Under the pieces are notes generated by a model. It searched no databases, was not told the origin of the DNA, and saw nothing but the letters and a program-made list of their open reading frames with translations. DNA of 23,527 nt, taken from IMG/VR virus record IMGVR_UViG_3300037961_002524, positions 8,614 to 32,140 of that record; one strand, given 5' to 3'. The stretch comes from a virus. The translations under genes and the position numbers were made by a program. Shown piece after piece: positions 1 through 8,327 of the stretch (position 1 is its first letter; every line of letters starts with the position of its first letter).

Positions 1-2
1 TA

Positions 3-731
3 AAACCTGAGCATATAAAATTCTTTGATGAATGTATAGATGGTGGTAATGTTGCCACATCATGGGATCCTAATATCAGATTTGCAAACGAAAAACAAAG
101 AGAATTATGGGAATTTAATGTACGAACATTAGTAGAATATGGTATAAGACTTAAATGCTTTATATCAGTCACAGCTGATATGGTACAAATGGATCCATTA
201 GAAATAGCTGACTATATGCATTCACTTGGTATATCTGAGATCTCATACGAACGTCTTACTCATAACGGTAATGCTGAACTCAACCCAGACATATTTCCAC
301 ACAATAGAGACCTTGATAAGTGGTGGATGCGTATGCATGAAACAACTAAGGATCATCCTGTAGAGAATGGATTCCTTGATTCTGTCTATGCAAAGTTTGA
401 TGCAGGTCAGTTTTTTAACGGTACATTTTGTAGAGATTGTGAACAAAAGATTCATACTATCAATGCCGATGGTACAGTCGCGGGCTGCCCCAATGCCGCA
501 CCAACAGAATGGTATGGACACATAAATACACCTGCAAAAGAAGTAAGATCTTCACCAAAACGTATGGAAATTATTTCTTGTGAATTACATGAAAGAGATC
601 AGAGATGTTATGATTGTCCGGTCTTTATATATTGTCATTCTGATTGCCATCAATTAAGATGGATGGACGATGTATGTCCAGCACCTAAAACACTTATGAT
701 GACCCTAGCGAAGGAAAAGGGATGGATTTAA
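3..731 (+). CDS. Radical SAM/SPASM enzyme, C-terminal part (5' end outside window)
   Basis: The reading frame is open from the window edge to the TAA at 729, giving 242 visible residues; the ATG at 180 lies inside it and is not the true start. The radical SAM CX3CX2C motif must lie upstream of the window. What remains is the end of the barrel (including a SWDPNIRF stretch near residue 20) and a complete SPASM region: C146-x10-G-x4-C162, then C202-x2-C-x5-C-x3-C215 and C225. In known SPASM proteins these cysteines hold two auxiliary 4Fe-4S clusters used in peptide modification. The stop overlaps the next gene by 10 bases, so it is the first visible member of a plus-strand operon. The reaction and substrate are not readable. 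The family call is firm, the function is not. Confidence 0.85.
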   Translation, partial: KPEHIKFFDECIDGGNVATSWDPNIRFANEKQRELWEFNVRTLVEYGIRLKCFISVTADMVQMDPLEIADYMHSLGISEISYERLTHNGNAELNPDIFPHNRDLDKWWMRMHETTKDHPVENGFLDSVYAKFDAGQFFNGTFCRDCEQKIHTINADGTVAGCPNAAPTEWYGHINTPAKEVRSSPKRMEIISCELHERDQRCYDCPVFIYCHSDCHQLRWMDDVCPAPKTLMMTLAKEKGWI

Positions 732-1783
732 TTATTAAGCCTACTGAGGCATGTAACTTTAAATGTTCTTTCTGTTCTTCAACAGCGATCGACCCTAACA
801 ATGCAGGGTTGTTAGACTTGGATTATGTATTCCGTTTCCTCAAGCGTTATCCTGATACTAACTCATTGATTATTAATGGTGGAGATCCGTTGATGGTTGA
901 TCCGAGTTACTATTGGAAAATCATTGAACACCTTGACGAACATAATTATCCTGCACATATTTCGTTTACAACAAACCTATGGCCATTTTACGTAAAGCCT
1001 GAGAAATGGGTAGATCTATTCAATCATCCTCGGATGGGTATCTGTACATCATTTCAGTATGGCGGAGGTAGACTCAAAGGTGATTTTACAGAATTTACAG
1101 AAGAAGACTTTTGGGCTGTATCAGATGCAATGTTAAAATATTGTGGTGAGCGGCCTGACTTTATTGCAGTTCTTACAGATATGAATGATTATCGTGCACT
1201 TGATAATGTCAAGCTTGCCAAAGAAATGAATGTAGAATGTAAACTCAATTACGCAATGGCATCAGGCGTACAAGGTTCTACATATAGACTTAGCAAGATC
1301 TATCAGTTATATCTAGATGTGTATGACGCGGGCCTACACCCGTGGGAGTTTAACACAAAACAAATGATGAGACGATTAAAACGTGGATTTACAACCTGTC
1401 CACAAAACCGCAACTGTGATGAAGGCATTCGCGCATTCAATCCGGGTGGTGATTATTATTCATGTGGCTCATTGGCTGATGACCTTGACTATCCTATAGA
1501 CTTTGATGAAGAAATGAATGGGCCGATGCAAACACCATTGCAACATGATCCTAACATACAAACAATGAAGATGGCATGTTACACATGTCCTATGTTTGAA
1601 ATTTGTAATGGTTGTAAAAAGACAGTACGAGATATGAAACGAGAAGGTACCGTAGAAGCTCATTGTAAACAAATGAAAGGTATGGCACCTCGTATTTTAG
1701 AATTAAATGGAATGGACCCAAGTGGAGTGACGCCGTATGTCGATGAATCTATCGATCAACCCGACTTACTATTGCAACTTTAG
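722..1783 (+). CDS. Radical SAM/SPASM enzyme
   Basis: A 353-residue protein with the radical SAM 4Fe-4S motif C11-NFK-C15-SF-C18 at the very N-terminus and a GGDP motif at 53-56 in the position of the SAM-binding GGE. The C-terminal SPASM-like region has C232-x10-G-x4-C248, then C286-x2-C-x5-C-x2-C298 and C315. The last spacing is x2 where the usual SPASM spacing is x3. Such enzymes generate a 5'-deoxyadenosyl radical and often form thioether, C-C or epimerised products in peptides. The start is supported by AAGGAAAAGGG directly upstream, inside the preceding gene. It overlaps the next gene by 47 bases. The substrate is unknown; context suggests a phage-encoded peptide or virion protein, which is inference. 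Confidence 0.88.
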   Translation: MDLIIKPTEACNFKCSFCSSTAIDPNNAGLLDLDYVFRFLKRYPDTNSLIINGGDPLMVDPSYYWKIIEHLDEHNYPAHISFTTNLWPFYVKPEKWVDLFNHPRMGICTSFQYGGGRLKGDFTEFTEEDFWAVSDAMLKYCGERPDFIAVLTDMNDYRALDNVKLAKEMNVECKLNYAMASGVQGSTYRLSKIYQLYLDVYDAGLHPWEFNTKQMMRRLKRGFTTCPQNRNCDEGIRAFNPGGDYYSCGSLADDLDYPIDFDEEMNGPMQTPLQHDPNIQTMKMACYTCPMFEICNGCKKTVRDMKREGTVEAHCKQMKGMAPRILELNGMDPSGVTPYVDESIDQPDLLLQL

Positions 1784-2651
1784 ATGTGACTTTTGTTATC
1801 TGACACCTGAACAATTAGGTGATAGGCAGCAAATCAATCTCGCTGTCTTAGATCAAAGACTATCTGAAATACCAAAGATAAATCATATCGATTTGTATGG
1901 TGGTGAAATAGGTTTATTGAAGCCAGATTATTTCTATGCCATGAAAGATATTATTCGTAAATATTACGACGATGAAATAAATATAAACACAAATCTTTCT
2001 GCCTTTCCAGATTTTTTTCGTGATGATGATATTTCATTATCTGTTTCATATGACTTTGACGCAAGAGAGAAACAACAACATGTATTAAATAATATGATGG
2101 ATGCAAATAAAGAGCTCGCAGTTCTCGTTCTTGCATCTAAAAAGGTTATTGAGATGGACGTAGACTTTATGGTCCACACATTTAATATGATTAGAAATGT
2201 ACAGAGTGTAGAAATAAAACCATACTCAACTAATCAGGCTAATCAACAGAATGTTAGCCATAAAGACTTTGAGGATTTTGTAAAGAAATGGATTGACTAT
2301 CCTGGTCAGTTTGAATTTCATTTCGAAAACTCTGCACGTATTACTGATTGCTTACTTGGTCTATATAATGCATTTAGTGATGACCATGTTTATATTACAC
2401 CTAACGGTAGATTTGCCGTGTTAGAATTTGATAAGAACGACAATGAATATTTTTTAGAATTAGATTCATACGACGATTATATTAAATGGACTGAGAAAGA
2501 AAAAGAAGAAAACGTATCAGACATTTGTAGATCATGTGATTGGTTTGGTAAATGTTTGACTGAACACTATAGATATGTTACTGATTTGACAAATAGTTGT
2601 AACGGTTATAAAGGATTATTAGATTATGCAAGAATGGAAAGCCCGGTCTAA
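1737..2651 (+). CDS. Radical SAM enzyme with reduced SPASM region
   Basis: A 304-residue protein with C13-NFR-C17-DF-C20-Y and GGE at 55-57, both classical radical SAM features. At the C-terminus there is C264-x2-C-x5-C273-x14-C288, enough for one auxiliary cluster. The first half of a SPASM region survives only as C205 and a YITPNGRFAVLEF stretch in which the expected second cysteine is Leu, so this looks like a one-cluster (twitch-like) variant. The ATG at 1737 has a GGAG about nine bases upstream; a second ATG at 1743 is possible. The 47-base overlap with the previous gene and 26-base overlap with the next indicate tight co-translation. Substrate unknown. Confidence 0.85.
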   Translation: MSMNLSINPTYYCNFRCDFCYLTPEQLGDRQQINLAVLDQRLSEIPKINHIDLYGGEIGLLKPDYFYAMKDIIRKYYDDEININTNLSAFPDFFRDDDISLSVSYDFDAREKQQHVLNNMMDANKELAVLVLASKKVIEMDVDFMVHTFNMIRNVQSVEIKPYSTNQANQQNVSHKDFEDFVKKWIDYPGQFEFHFENSARITDCLLGLYNAFSDDHVYITPNGRFAVLEFDKNDNEYFLELDSYDDYIKWTEKEKEENVSDICRSCDWFGKCLTEHYRYVTDLTNSCNGYKGLLDYARMESPV

Positions 2652-3027
2652 AGCATATCATTTGATGGCAACAGAACACAAAGACGATTTAAATAAAGTA
2701 GATATCGTATGGCGACCTGATTCTATAGTTAATGATGCTGTAAGACATTTTGACGAGAAGGTAGATGAGTGGATCTACCCAGCTAAATCATACTTTGTGG
2801 CAATATGCTATGCAAACTGGATAGCCTTAGATTTCAATGAAGATTTTCACGAGGTTTTGAACGATAGAGATTTACTGCCACACGATCCGTATTTTAAACC
2901 ATATACTGAGGATCAAAATACATATGACGACATTCTTTGGTACGCTAATTGGAATAACAACGAACAAGGCATGGTGCCTGACGTAAGAGAGTATTACGAA
3001 GAAGAGATGCTAATTGGAAAACTTTGA
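2626..3027 (+). CDS. Small acidic protein of unknown function in the radical SAM operon
   Basis: A 133-residue protein I do not recognise. It is rich in Asp, Glu, Trp and Tyr, with one cysteine near residue 61, no signal peptide and no membrane segment. It starts inside the end of one radical SAM gene (26-base overlap; AGGA about ten bases before the ATG) and its end overlaps the start of the next by 14 bases, so it is embedded in the enzyme operon and probably made with it. Possible roles are a peptide-binding partner (as RRE-type proteins are for RiPP enzymes), a substrate, or an unrelated phage protein. No motif decides between these. It carries no CHTS-like repeat. Confidence 0.75.
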   Translation: MQEWKARSKAYHLMATEHKDDLNKVDIVWRPDSIVNDAVRHFDEKVDEWIYPAKSYFVAICYANWIALDFNEDFHEVLNDRDLLPHDPYFKPYTEDQNTYDDILWYANWNNNEQGMVPDVREYYEEEMLIGKL

Positions 3028-4090
3028 TTTTACAAAAGCAATACTAGAACCCAAGAGGCCAAACATAGGTGAGATTGAACTGACCTTGTTTGAGAACTGT
3101 CACTTGAATTGTATCTTTTGTCATCATGATAAAAAGTCAACAGTTGGTTTATCTCGAGAAGGTATATTTTCTAAGATACCATTAGTAGAAGACCATGTAA
3201 AGAAAATGGTTGGAATGGTTAAAGTCTGCCAAATCAATATGGTTGGCGGTGAGCTATTTCAAGACAGGATATCTCATTGGGCATACGACGTATATTATGA
3301 TATGCTCATAGAGATTAAAAAGATATACGACAAATACGATATGGAAATAAAAGTCGTATGGGTTACGTCCTTTCAATTCAATAAACAAGAAAGAGTACAA
3401 AAACTATTAGATGATTTAAATAAAGCAGGCATCCCATCTTATATTATTTGTTCATACGACTTTGACGGTCGACCAGTGAAAGGACCTTATGGAAGAAACA
3501 TTGAGTACTTTGCAGACTATATTACATCAATTAATATGGTTGCAACAGTCCCATCTATAGAGAGGTTTATGGCAGATGATGATGAGTATTTCCACTATTT
3601 GTATAGTAAGTTTGATAATTTCTATTTTGATGACTACATTCCTGATAAAGGGTTTGACCATCTCATTCCTTCTGATTCTCAATATCTTGATTTCCTCAAG
3701 TTTGTTTACCATAATTACCCTGACATTAATCCTATGGCAGACCTTATAGAGAATGAATCAAATCATATGCATTGTATGGCATTAAATAAAGTTACTATCT
3801 TTCCAGACAATAGCATATCAAACTGTAGATGGAATCGTTATACTAAATCAGACTTTAATACACCACTGAATAGAGGTGACAATGCATCGATGATGCAAGC
3901 ATACATGGATGAGCATGGTTGTTTGTCTTGTAAGTGGTGGGATAAATGTGGATTTAGATGTTATACACAATGGGATTGGAAAAACCGTGAGAGAGATCTA
4001 CCTGATTGTGTAATGAGAATGTGGTTTAATTATCAGCTACAATACCAGGAAACACACAGGCGGTTAGAGAGTGATGTTGCATATAACTAA
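3014..4090 (+). CDS. Radical SAM/SPASM enzyme with TTG start
   Basis: A 358-residue protein with C29-HLN-C33-IF-C36, VGGE at 77-80, and a full SPASM-type region: C254 and C271 flanking a TIFPDNSISN stretch, then C303-x2-C-x5-C-x3-C316 and C332. Start: the codon at 3014 is TTG, immediately preceded by an in-frame TAA, and the first internal Met (65) lies beyond the catalytic cysteines, so TTG is the best start. A purine-rich GAAGAAGAG lies about eight bases upstream. It is the last gene of the plus-strand operon and its 3' end overlaps the converging minus-strand enzyme gene by 65 bases. Probably a peptide- or protein-modifying enzyme; substrate unknown. Confidence 0.87.
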   Translation: MENFDFTKAILEPKRPNIGEIELTLFENCHLNCIFCHHDKKSTVGLSREGIFSKIPLVEDHVKKMVGMVKVCQINMVGGELFQDRISHWAYDVYYDMLIEIKKIYDKYDMEIKVVWVTSFQFNKQERVQKLLDDLNKAGIPSYIICSYDFDGRPVKGPYGRNIEYFADYITSINMVATVPSIERFMADDDEYFHYLYSKFDNFYFDDYIPDKGFDHLIPSDSQYLDFLKFVYHNYPDINPMADLIENESNHMHCMALNKVTIFPDNSISNCRWNRYTKSDFNTPLNRGDNASMMQAYMDEHGCLSCKWWDKCGFRCYTQWDWKNRERDLPDCVMRMWFNYQLQYQETHRRLESDVAYN

Positions 4091-5042
4091 GCACACCTTT
4101 GTCTATGCAAGTCATCTGATTAGGGCAACCGGTACAATTCTCTGTTTCATACATTAACTGTTGTGTAAACATATTTGTTTTAGGTTCTTCCCAACTATTT
4201 AAATCAGTTGGATCTTTGACCTCAAACTCTTCTGTACCTATCAATGCTATGTCATATATAAACGGTGTCCAGAAAAATCTATCATTACAATACGTATAGT
4301 TTAGTTCAAGGCTACCTCCTTGAGCTTGGTCAACAATTGTTTTAGGATATAGATCATCACTAAAATCATACTTCTTCCATTTCTCAATTAGATGCTTATG
4401 TACTTTAGATTTTTCTGCTCTAAAGAATGATGGGTTCAGTGTCAGAATAGAATCAAATACTTTATCTACAACTCTTGACATATCTAAAACTTGTTCGTTG
4501 TACTCATCATCATTACCCATATTATAAACAAAGTAATAATTAAGATCATCCCAGAATAAATCGAGTGCACTCATCTTCTCTTTAATGTCAGCCCAATTTA
4601 CAGGTGGTTGTAATTGAATATTACAGTCATACATAAACCCATCTCGTTTCGGTATTGAATTAAGTCTATCAATAACCTGTAAATCTATATGTTCGAGTGT
4701 AGTAACAAACTGTATAGTAGTTACTTTTGATAAGCATTCTCTAAAGACTTTATCGTTTAGCAGAGATATAATATTATTATTGCCAAACAGGTCAGTAGGG
4801 CCAATATTGATAGTAGAGACGTGATAACCATTGTTCTTAAATAAATCTATTGCGTTGTTTAGTTTATCAAATGATCCTACATTGGATCCTAGTTTATTTA
4901 CAAAGCAGCCTTTGCATTTAAACTCACAACCGGATAGTACTTCACAATTAAACTGTACTTTTACTTTATGCCCTTCGCTAAATGATAAATCAAAATCATC
5001 ACTAGCTTGAGCATGCTGCTTATTGTTAGTAACTATTCCCAT
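4026..5042 (-). CDS. Radical SAM enzyme, IGPTD family, paralogue 1
   Basis: 338 residues from the chosen start. An upstream in-frame ATG at 5060 is possible, but the ATG at 5042 has GAGGT just before it. Motifs: C39-EFK-C43-KG-C46-FV, then IGPTD at 80-84 where radical SAM enzymes normally have GGE, a NPSFFRA stretch near 210, a TPFIYD stretch near 260, and C303-x2-C-x5-C312-x16-C329 near the C-terminus, likely binding an auxiliary Fe-S cluster. Four further genes in this window share this exact plan. It is the last gene of the minus-strand run, overlapping the gene before it by 17 bases and the opposing plus-strand gene by 65. Reaction unknown; peptide modification is inferred. Confidence 0.83.
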   Translation of the reverse strand: MGIVTNNKQHAQASDDFDLSFSEGHKVKVQFNCEVLSGCEFKCKGCFVNKLGSNVGSFDKLNNAIDLFKNNGYHVSTINIGPTDLFGNNNIISLLNDKVFRECLSKVTTIQFVTTLEHIDLQVIDRLNSIPKRDGFMYDCNIQLQPPVNWADIKEKMSALDLFWDDLNYYFVYNMGNDDEYNEQVLDMSRVVDKVFDSILTLNPSFFRAEKSKVHKHLIEKWKKYDFSDDLYPKTIVDQAQGGSLELNYTYCNDRFFWTPFIYDIALIGTEEFEVKDPTDLNSWEEPKTNMFTQQLMYETENCTGCPNQMTCIDKGVLSYMQHHSLTACVFPGIVADN

Positions 5043-6171
5043 GATATACCTCATCATCAAATAATTCTATTGCACCTTTATTCAAGATGCATTCTTTTCT
5101 ATTCTGAAAAACTGTTTCCATTACACGTGGAACTAATCTATGAGAACAGATATTTAGATATTTACATTTATAACAATCCGATAATTGACTATTTTGAATT
5201 TGATGGTTTACAACCCAATCTTTATATGTTAATATATGGTCAACTATATCACCACCTTTTTCTATATCAATTAAGAAAGCATCATTATAGATCTGTGCAT
5301 TTTCATATATGAACGGTGCCATGAATATTCTGCCATCATGAATATTAATAACTGAATAATGAAATGCTTTGTGCGATAAGTCACCTTGTAAAAAATGAAA
5401 GCGCTGTTTAAACTTAGATGGATTCTCTGATAGTTTAGTGAGCATATCATTCCATTCAAATAACTTCTCACCATGCTTCGGACTATAGTCAAATGATCTT
5501 ACAACCGACGGTAGAATCTCAATAACGGTTTGATATTGTTCTCGGACAAGAGATATGGCATCATAGATAATATCTTCTATGCCTTCTACTATATTTGTAG
5601 CCATTGATATTTCATAGTTAAGAGAAGAGTTTTTGAATGTTTCTATTCTATCATTTAATGCTTGCTTGTACGTTTCGTCATATATCAAACGTTTGACATC
5701 TATCGCCACCTGTACATCCCAAGACTTGACCACGCTACCCAGGAGAGACCTTTCTATCTTACGTATCTTTCCCTCAATGTCCTTTTCTGACAAGGATCCA
5801 AGTATCGAACAATTGTGTTGAATGTTACGATTATCTTCAGGCATCATTACAATACCTTCGGCAAGTTTAACATCTTCAATGATTGTATCTAGATTCTCTG
5901 CACCATAAAAATCTGTAGGACCAATGACTAAGTCATCTAATACAACATCTTCTCTGCCCATTAATTCATTTGCTAATCGCCAAAACAAATGTACTGAGTA
6001 TGGATTCCAATTGCCTTTACGTTTTACAAAACATCCCGGGCACATGTACGCACATCCCTCAAGCAATTCTAACTGAGGTTGAATCTTGTATTGTGTCATG
6101 GCAGAAACAGCTGTAAATTCTTCTAGTCTGTTTCCGTCAACTACAATCTTTTTCCATTCATCATTTAACAT
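5026..6171 (-). CDS. Radical SAM enzyme, IGPTD family, paralogue 2
   Basis: A 381-residue protein with C40-AYM-C44-PG-C47-FVKRKG, VIGPTDFYGAEN at 82-93, LPSVVRSF near 220, MAPFIYEN near 285, and C333-x2-C-x5-C342-x18-C361. The last spacing is two residues longer than in its four paralogues. The start codon overlaps the end of the preceding gene (11 bases shared); the upstream AAGAG is a weak ribosome site, consistent with translational coupling. The family resemblance to its neighbours is clear from motif order, although overall sequence has diverged strongly, which suggests old duplication and different targets or steps. Substrate unknown. Confidence 0.84.
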   Translation of the reverse strand: MLNDEWKKIVVDGNRLEEFTAVSAMTQYKIQPQLELLEGCAYMCPGCFVKRKGNWNPYSVHLFWRLANELMGREDVVLDDLVIGPTDFYGAENLDTIIEDVKLAEGIVMMPEDNRNIQHNCSILGSLSEKDIEGKIRKIERSLLGSVVKSWDVQVAIDVKRLIYDETYKQALNDRIETFKNSSLNYEISMATNIVEGIEDIIYDAISLVREQYQTVIEILPSVVRSFDYSPKHGEKLFEWNDMLTKLSENPSKFKQRFHFLQGDLSHKAFHYSVINIHDGRIFMAPFIYENAQIYNDAFLIDIEKGGDIVDHILTYKDWVVNHQIQNSQLSDCYKCKYLNICSHRLVPRVMETVFQNRKECILNKGAIELFDDEVYHGNSY

Positions 6172-7318
6172 ATGATATGCTCTTGATTCTTTCTAATTCA
6201 GGATCATTATCTTTTGTAACAAGAAACTTCTTGCGATAACCTTTCTTATCATTCTCAACACTATAGCCATCCCATTGATACATTGTTTGTGCTGCATGAT
6301 TAAAGTTATCTATATTTCTCATCATGTTTTCTTTAGGTGCAATACATCTATCTTCACCCAAATAATCTCTGAGTAGAATAATCTTACGATTATAACAAGA
6401 AAAATATAATTCGCAGTTCTCGCATTCTGTACCTTTTGCAAGGTAATTTTGTGATTCTATTATAGGTAGTATGTCATCAAACTTTTCTATCTTAAATGTA
6501 TCATCATAGATTGCCATATTCTCATACATAAAAGGACTGATAAACCATTCACCTTTCTTGTAATTCAGAACCTGATAATTCATACCGCCATGAGAATGGT
6601 CGACCATAATATTATTCAATTTTGTATCTTTACTCAATACATTAAAATACTCATTGAACTTATCAAGAGTAGCAAGAATAATATTTGATTTATGTGAACG
6701 TGATACGGAAGGAATAAAGTCTAAGATAGTATTAAACTCTTTGACTGCCTGATCGTGTAAGGCCGAATAGTCTAATCCATAGTCTTTAATATTTACAACA
6801 AATGTGTAAGTCACCTCATGTTCGAGGTTTTCATCTATATACTTTAGCACATCCTTGATGTGTTGTACATAGTTTTTTTCATAAAATTTATGTGGGTTTG
6901 TAGCAATACCGATTTCTATTTCGGTATCTGTGTTTATCCGACGAGTGATCCAATCACAAAAGCGAACAATGTCACCATCAATAAGGGTGCTAACAAAAGC
7001 AAGAATAGGTGAATTTTCATTTATAATATACTCCAGTTGTGGCATAACCTCATAGAAGTTTTCACTGGCCAGAAAGTCAGTAGGTCCGATAAGAATCTCG
7101 TCTACTAAAATACCATGATCAGTAATACTTTCAATAAAGGCTTCTGCTTTTCTAATTTGATTCTCATCACTAGCATTACCTCGTCTATGGACAAAGCAGC
7201 CCGGACACTTGTGATGACAACCGTCTAATACATCTAATTGAATCTTAACTGCTGATACCGGTTTTGTTTGAGTTTCAGTAGTCAGTTCATAGTATAAATT
7301 ATTTTTAATGAGAGGCAT
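6161..7318 (-). CDS. Radical SAM enzyme, IGPTD family, paralogue 3
   Basis: A 385-residue protein with C34-HHK-C38-PG-C41-FVHRRG, LIGPTDFLASEN at 76-87, IPSVSRSH near 215, ISPFMYEN near 265, and C299-x2-C-x5-C308-x16-C325. Unlike its paralogues it carries a 60-residue extension after the last cysteine, basic in its middle (KKGYRKKF). It might contact a partner or substrate, which is inference. The start overlaps the preceding gene by 14 bases, with AAAGAG seven bases upstream of the ATG. Part of the minus-strand enzyme run. Confidence 0.84.
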   Translation of the reverse strand: MPLIKNNLYYELTTETQTKPVSAVKIQLDVLDGCHHKCPGCFVHRRGNASDENQIRKAEAFIESITDHGILVDEILIGPTDFLASENFYEVMPQLEYIINENSPILAFVSTLIDGDIVRFCDWITRRINTDTEIEIGIATNPHKFYEKNYVQHIKDVLKYIDENLEHEVTYTFVVNIKDYGLDYSALHDQAVKEFNTILDFIPSVSRSHKSNIILATLDKFNEYFNVLSKDTKLNNIMVDHSHGGMNYQVLNYKKGEWFISPFMYENMAIYDDTFKIEKFDDILPIIESQNYLAKGTECENCELYFSCYNRKIILLRDYLGEDRCIAPKENMMRNIDNFNHAAQTMYQWDGYSVENDKKGYRKKFLVTKDNDPELERIKSISYVK

Positions 7319-8327
7319 GCATGTACTCTTTAATTGCTACGCAACTATTTAAATCTCTTGATTCCATGTACATGTGGACATTACGTTCTGCACAACTCAT
7401 CATAAATTCACAACCATTACAGTCATCAACTTGTTGCGCATATTCTATATTGTCATATAGTTTATTCTCATCCATCGTAGTCTCAAAGAACGGAGTACGT
7501 TGAATAATTGCATCATATAGAAACGGATTAATGTATAGCTTACCATTATAATAACTATAGTTTTGGCAACCTAGTCCATTAAACTTTGCATCAAAGAATG
7601 TATAATAGTTTCGCCACTTCTCGTCTATATTCTGATTCAGTAAGTCTTCTCTAAAGTTAGCAAGATGTTGACTTACTTTGCCTCTTGCATTTCTATCTGT
7701 TAGGAAAGAAGGCGTGATTACAACCGGTGCATTAAAATCTTCAAATGTCTTTTCACATAGATCATTATAGCTAATACGATCAAACACACCTTTATAATAA
7801 TTAACTCTAAATTGTACAGAGCCATGTTCGAATAGTTTTAGTTTCTTATACCAATCATCAAGTTCTCCGTCTAGATACTTATTGACATCTAAAACAATTT
7901 TAAAATCTATATCAGGTATTCTTTTTGTATGTCTATAGAGTGCCCATATCTTATCTAGTTTTTCTTTAACTACCCAATATGGTTGTAAAAGTGTAGACGT
8001 GAATCCAATAGCCGAAATCTCAAAAAGCTTGAGCATATACTCATGATTAATAATCTCCTCAAAGTTTTGTGCGTCAAATATATCAGTAGGTCCAATGACT
8101 ATCTCGTCTGGGTAATAATGGCCATTCGATAATAGTTCATATAGATCTTTTAACTGATCTGCATTTGTTAAATTTTTACGTGGAATAAAACAACCTGGAC
8201 ACATCTGATCACAACCGTGAAGTATGTCAAGGTTTACTTCTGTTCTTAAGAAGTCTTGATTAATAGGTGAATGTTCAGGATCGTAGTTATAATAACCTGC
8301 ATATGTATTATTCAGCTTTAATATCAT
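7305..8327 (-). CDS. Radical SAM enzyme, IGPTD family, paralogue 4
   Basis: A 340-residue protein with C39-DQM-C43-PG-C46-FIPRKN, VIGPTDIFDAQN at 77-88, a TPSFLTDR stretch in the place of the family's PSxxR motif, INPFLYDA near 270, and C303-x2-C-x5-C312-x16-C329. A good AAGGA lies seven bases before the ATG, inside the 3' end of the preceding gene (20-base overlap). The cluster-binding cysteines all match the family plan, so it is probably active, but the substrate is not readable from sequence. Confidence 0.84.
   Translation of the reverse strand: MILKLNNTYAGYYNYDPEHSPINQDFLRTEVNLDILHGCDQMCPGCFIPRKNLTNADQLKDLYELLSNGHYYPDEIVIGPTDIFDAQNFEEIINHEYMLKLFEISAIGFTSTLLQPYWVVKEKLDKIWALYRHTKRIPDIDFKIVLDVNKYLDGELDDWYKKLKLFEHGSVQFRVNYYKGVFDRISYNDLCEKTFEDFNAPVVITPSFLTDRNARGKVSQHLANFREDLLNQNIDEKWRNYYTFFDAKFNGLGCQNYSYYNGKLYINPFLYDAIIQRTPFFETTMDENKLYDNIEYAQQVDDCNGCEFMMSCAERNVHMYMESRDLNSCVAIKEYMHASH

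Noticed and set aside
4040-4130. Search for a bidirectional terminator at the convergent junction
   Set aside because: I found no convincing GC-rich stem followed by a T run on either strand.
5007-5312. 101-residue plus-strand frame over the junction of two radical SAM genes
   Set aside because: Shadow of the minus-strand genes; no ribosome site, and the sense frames carry conserved cysteine motifs.
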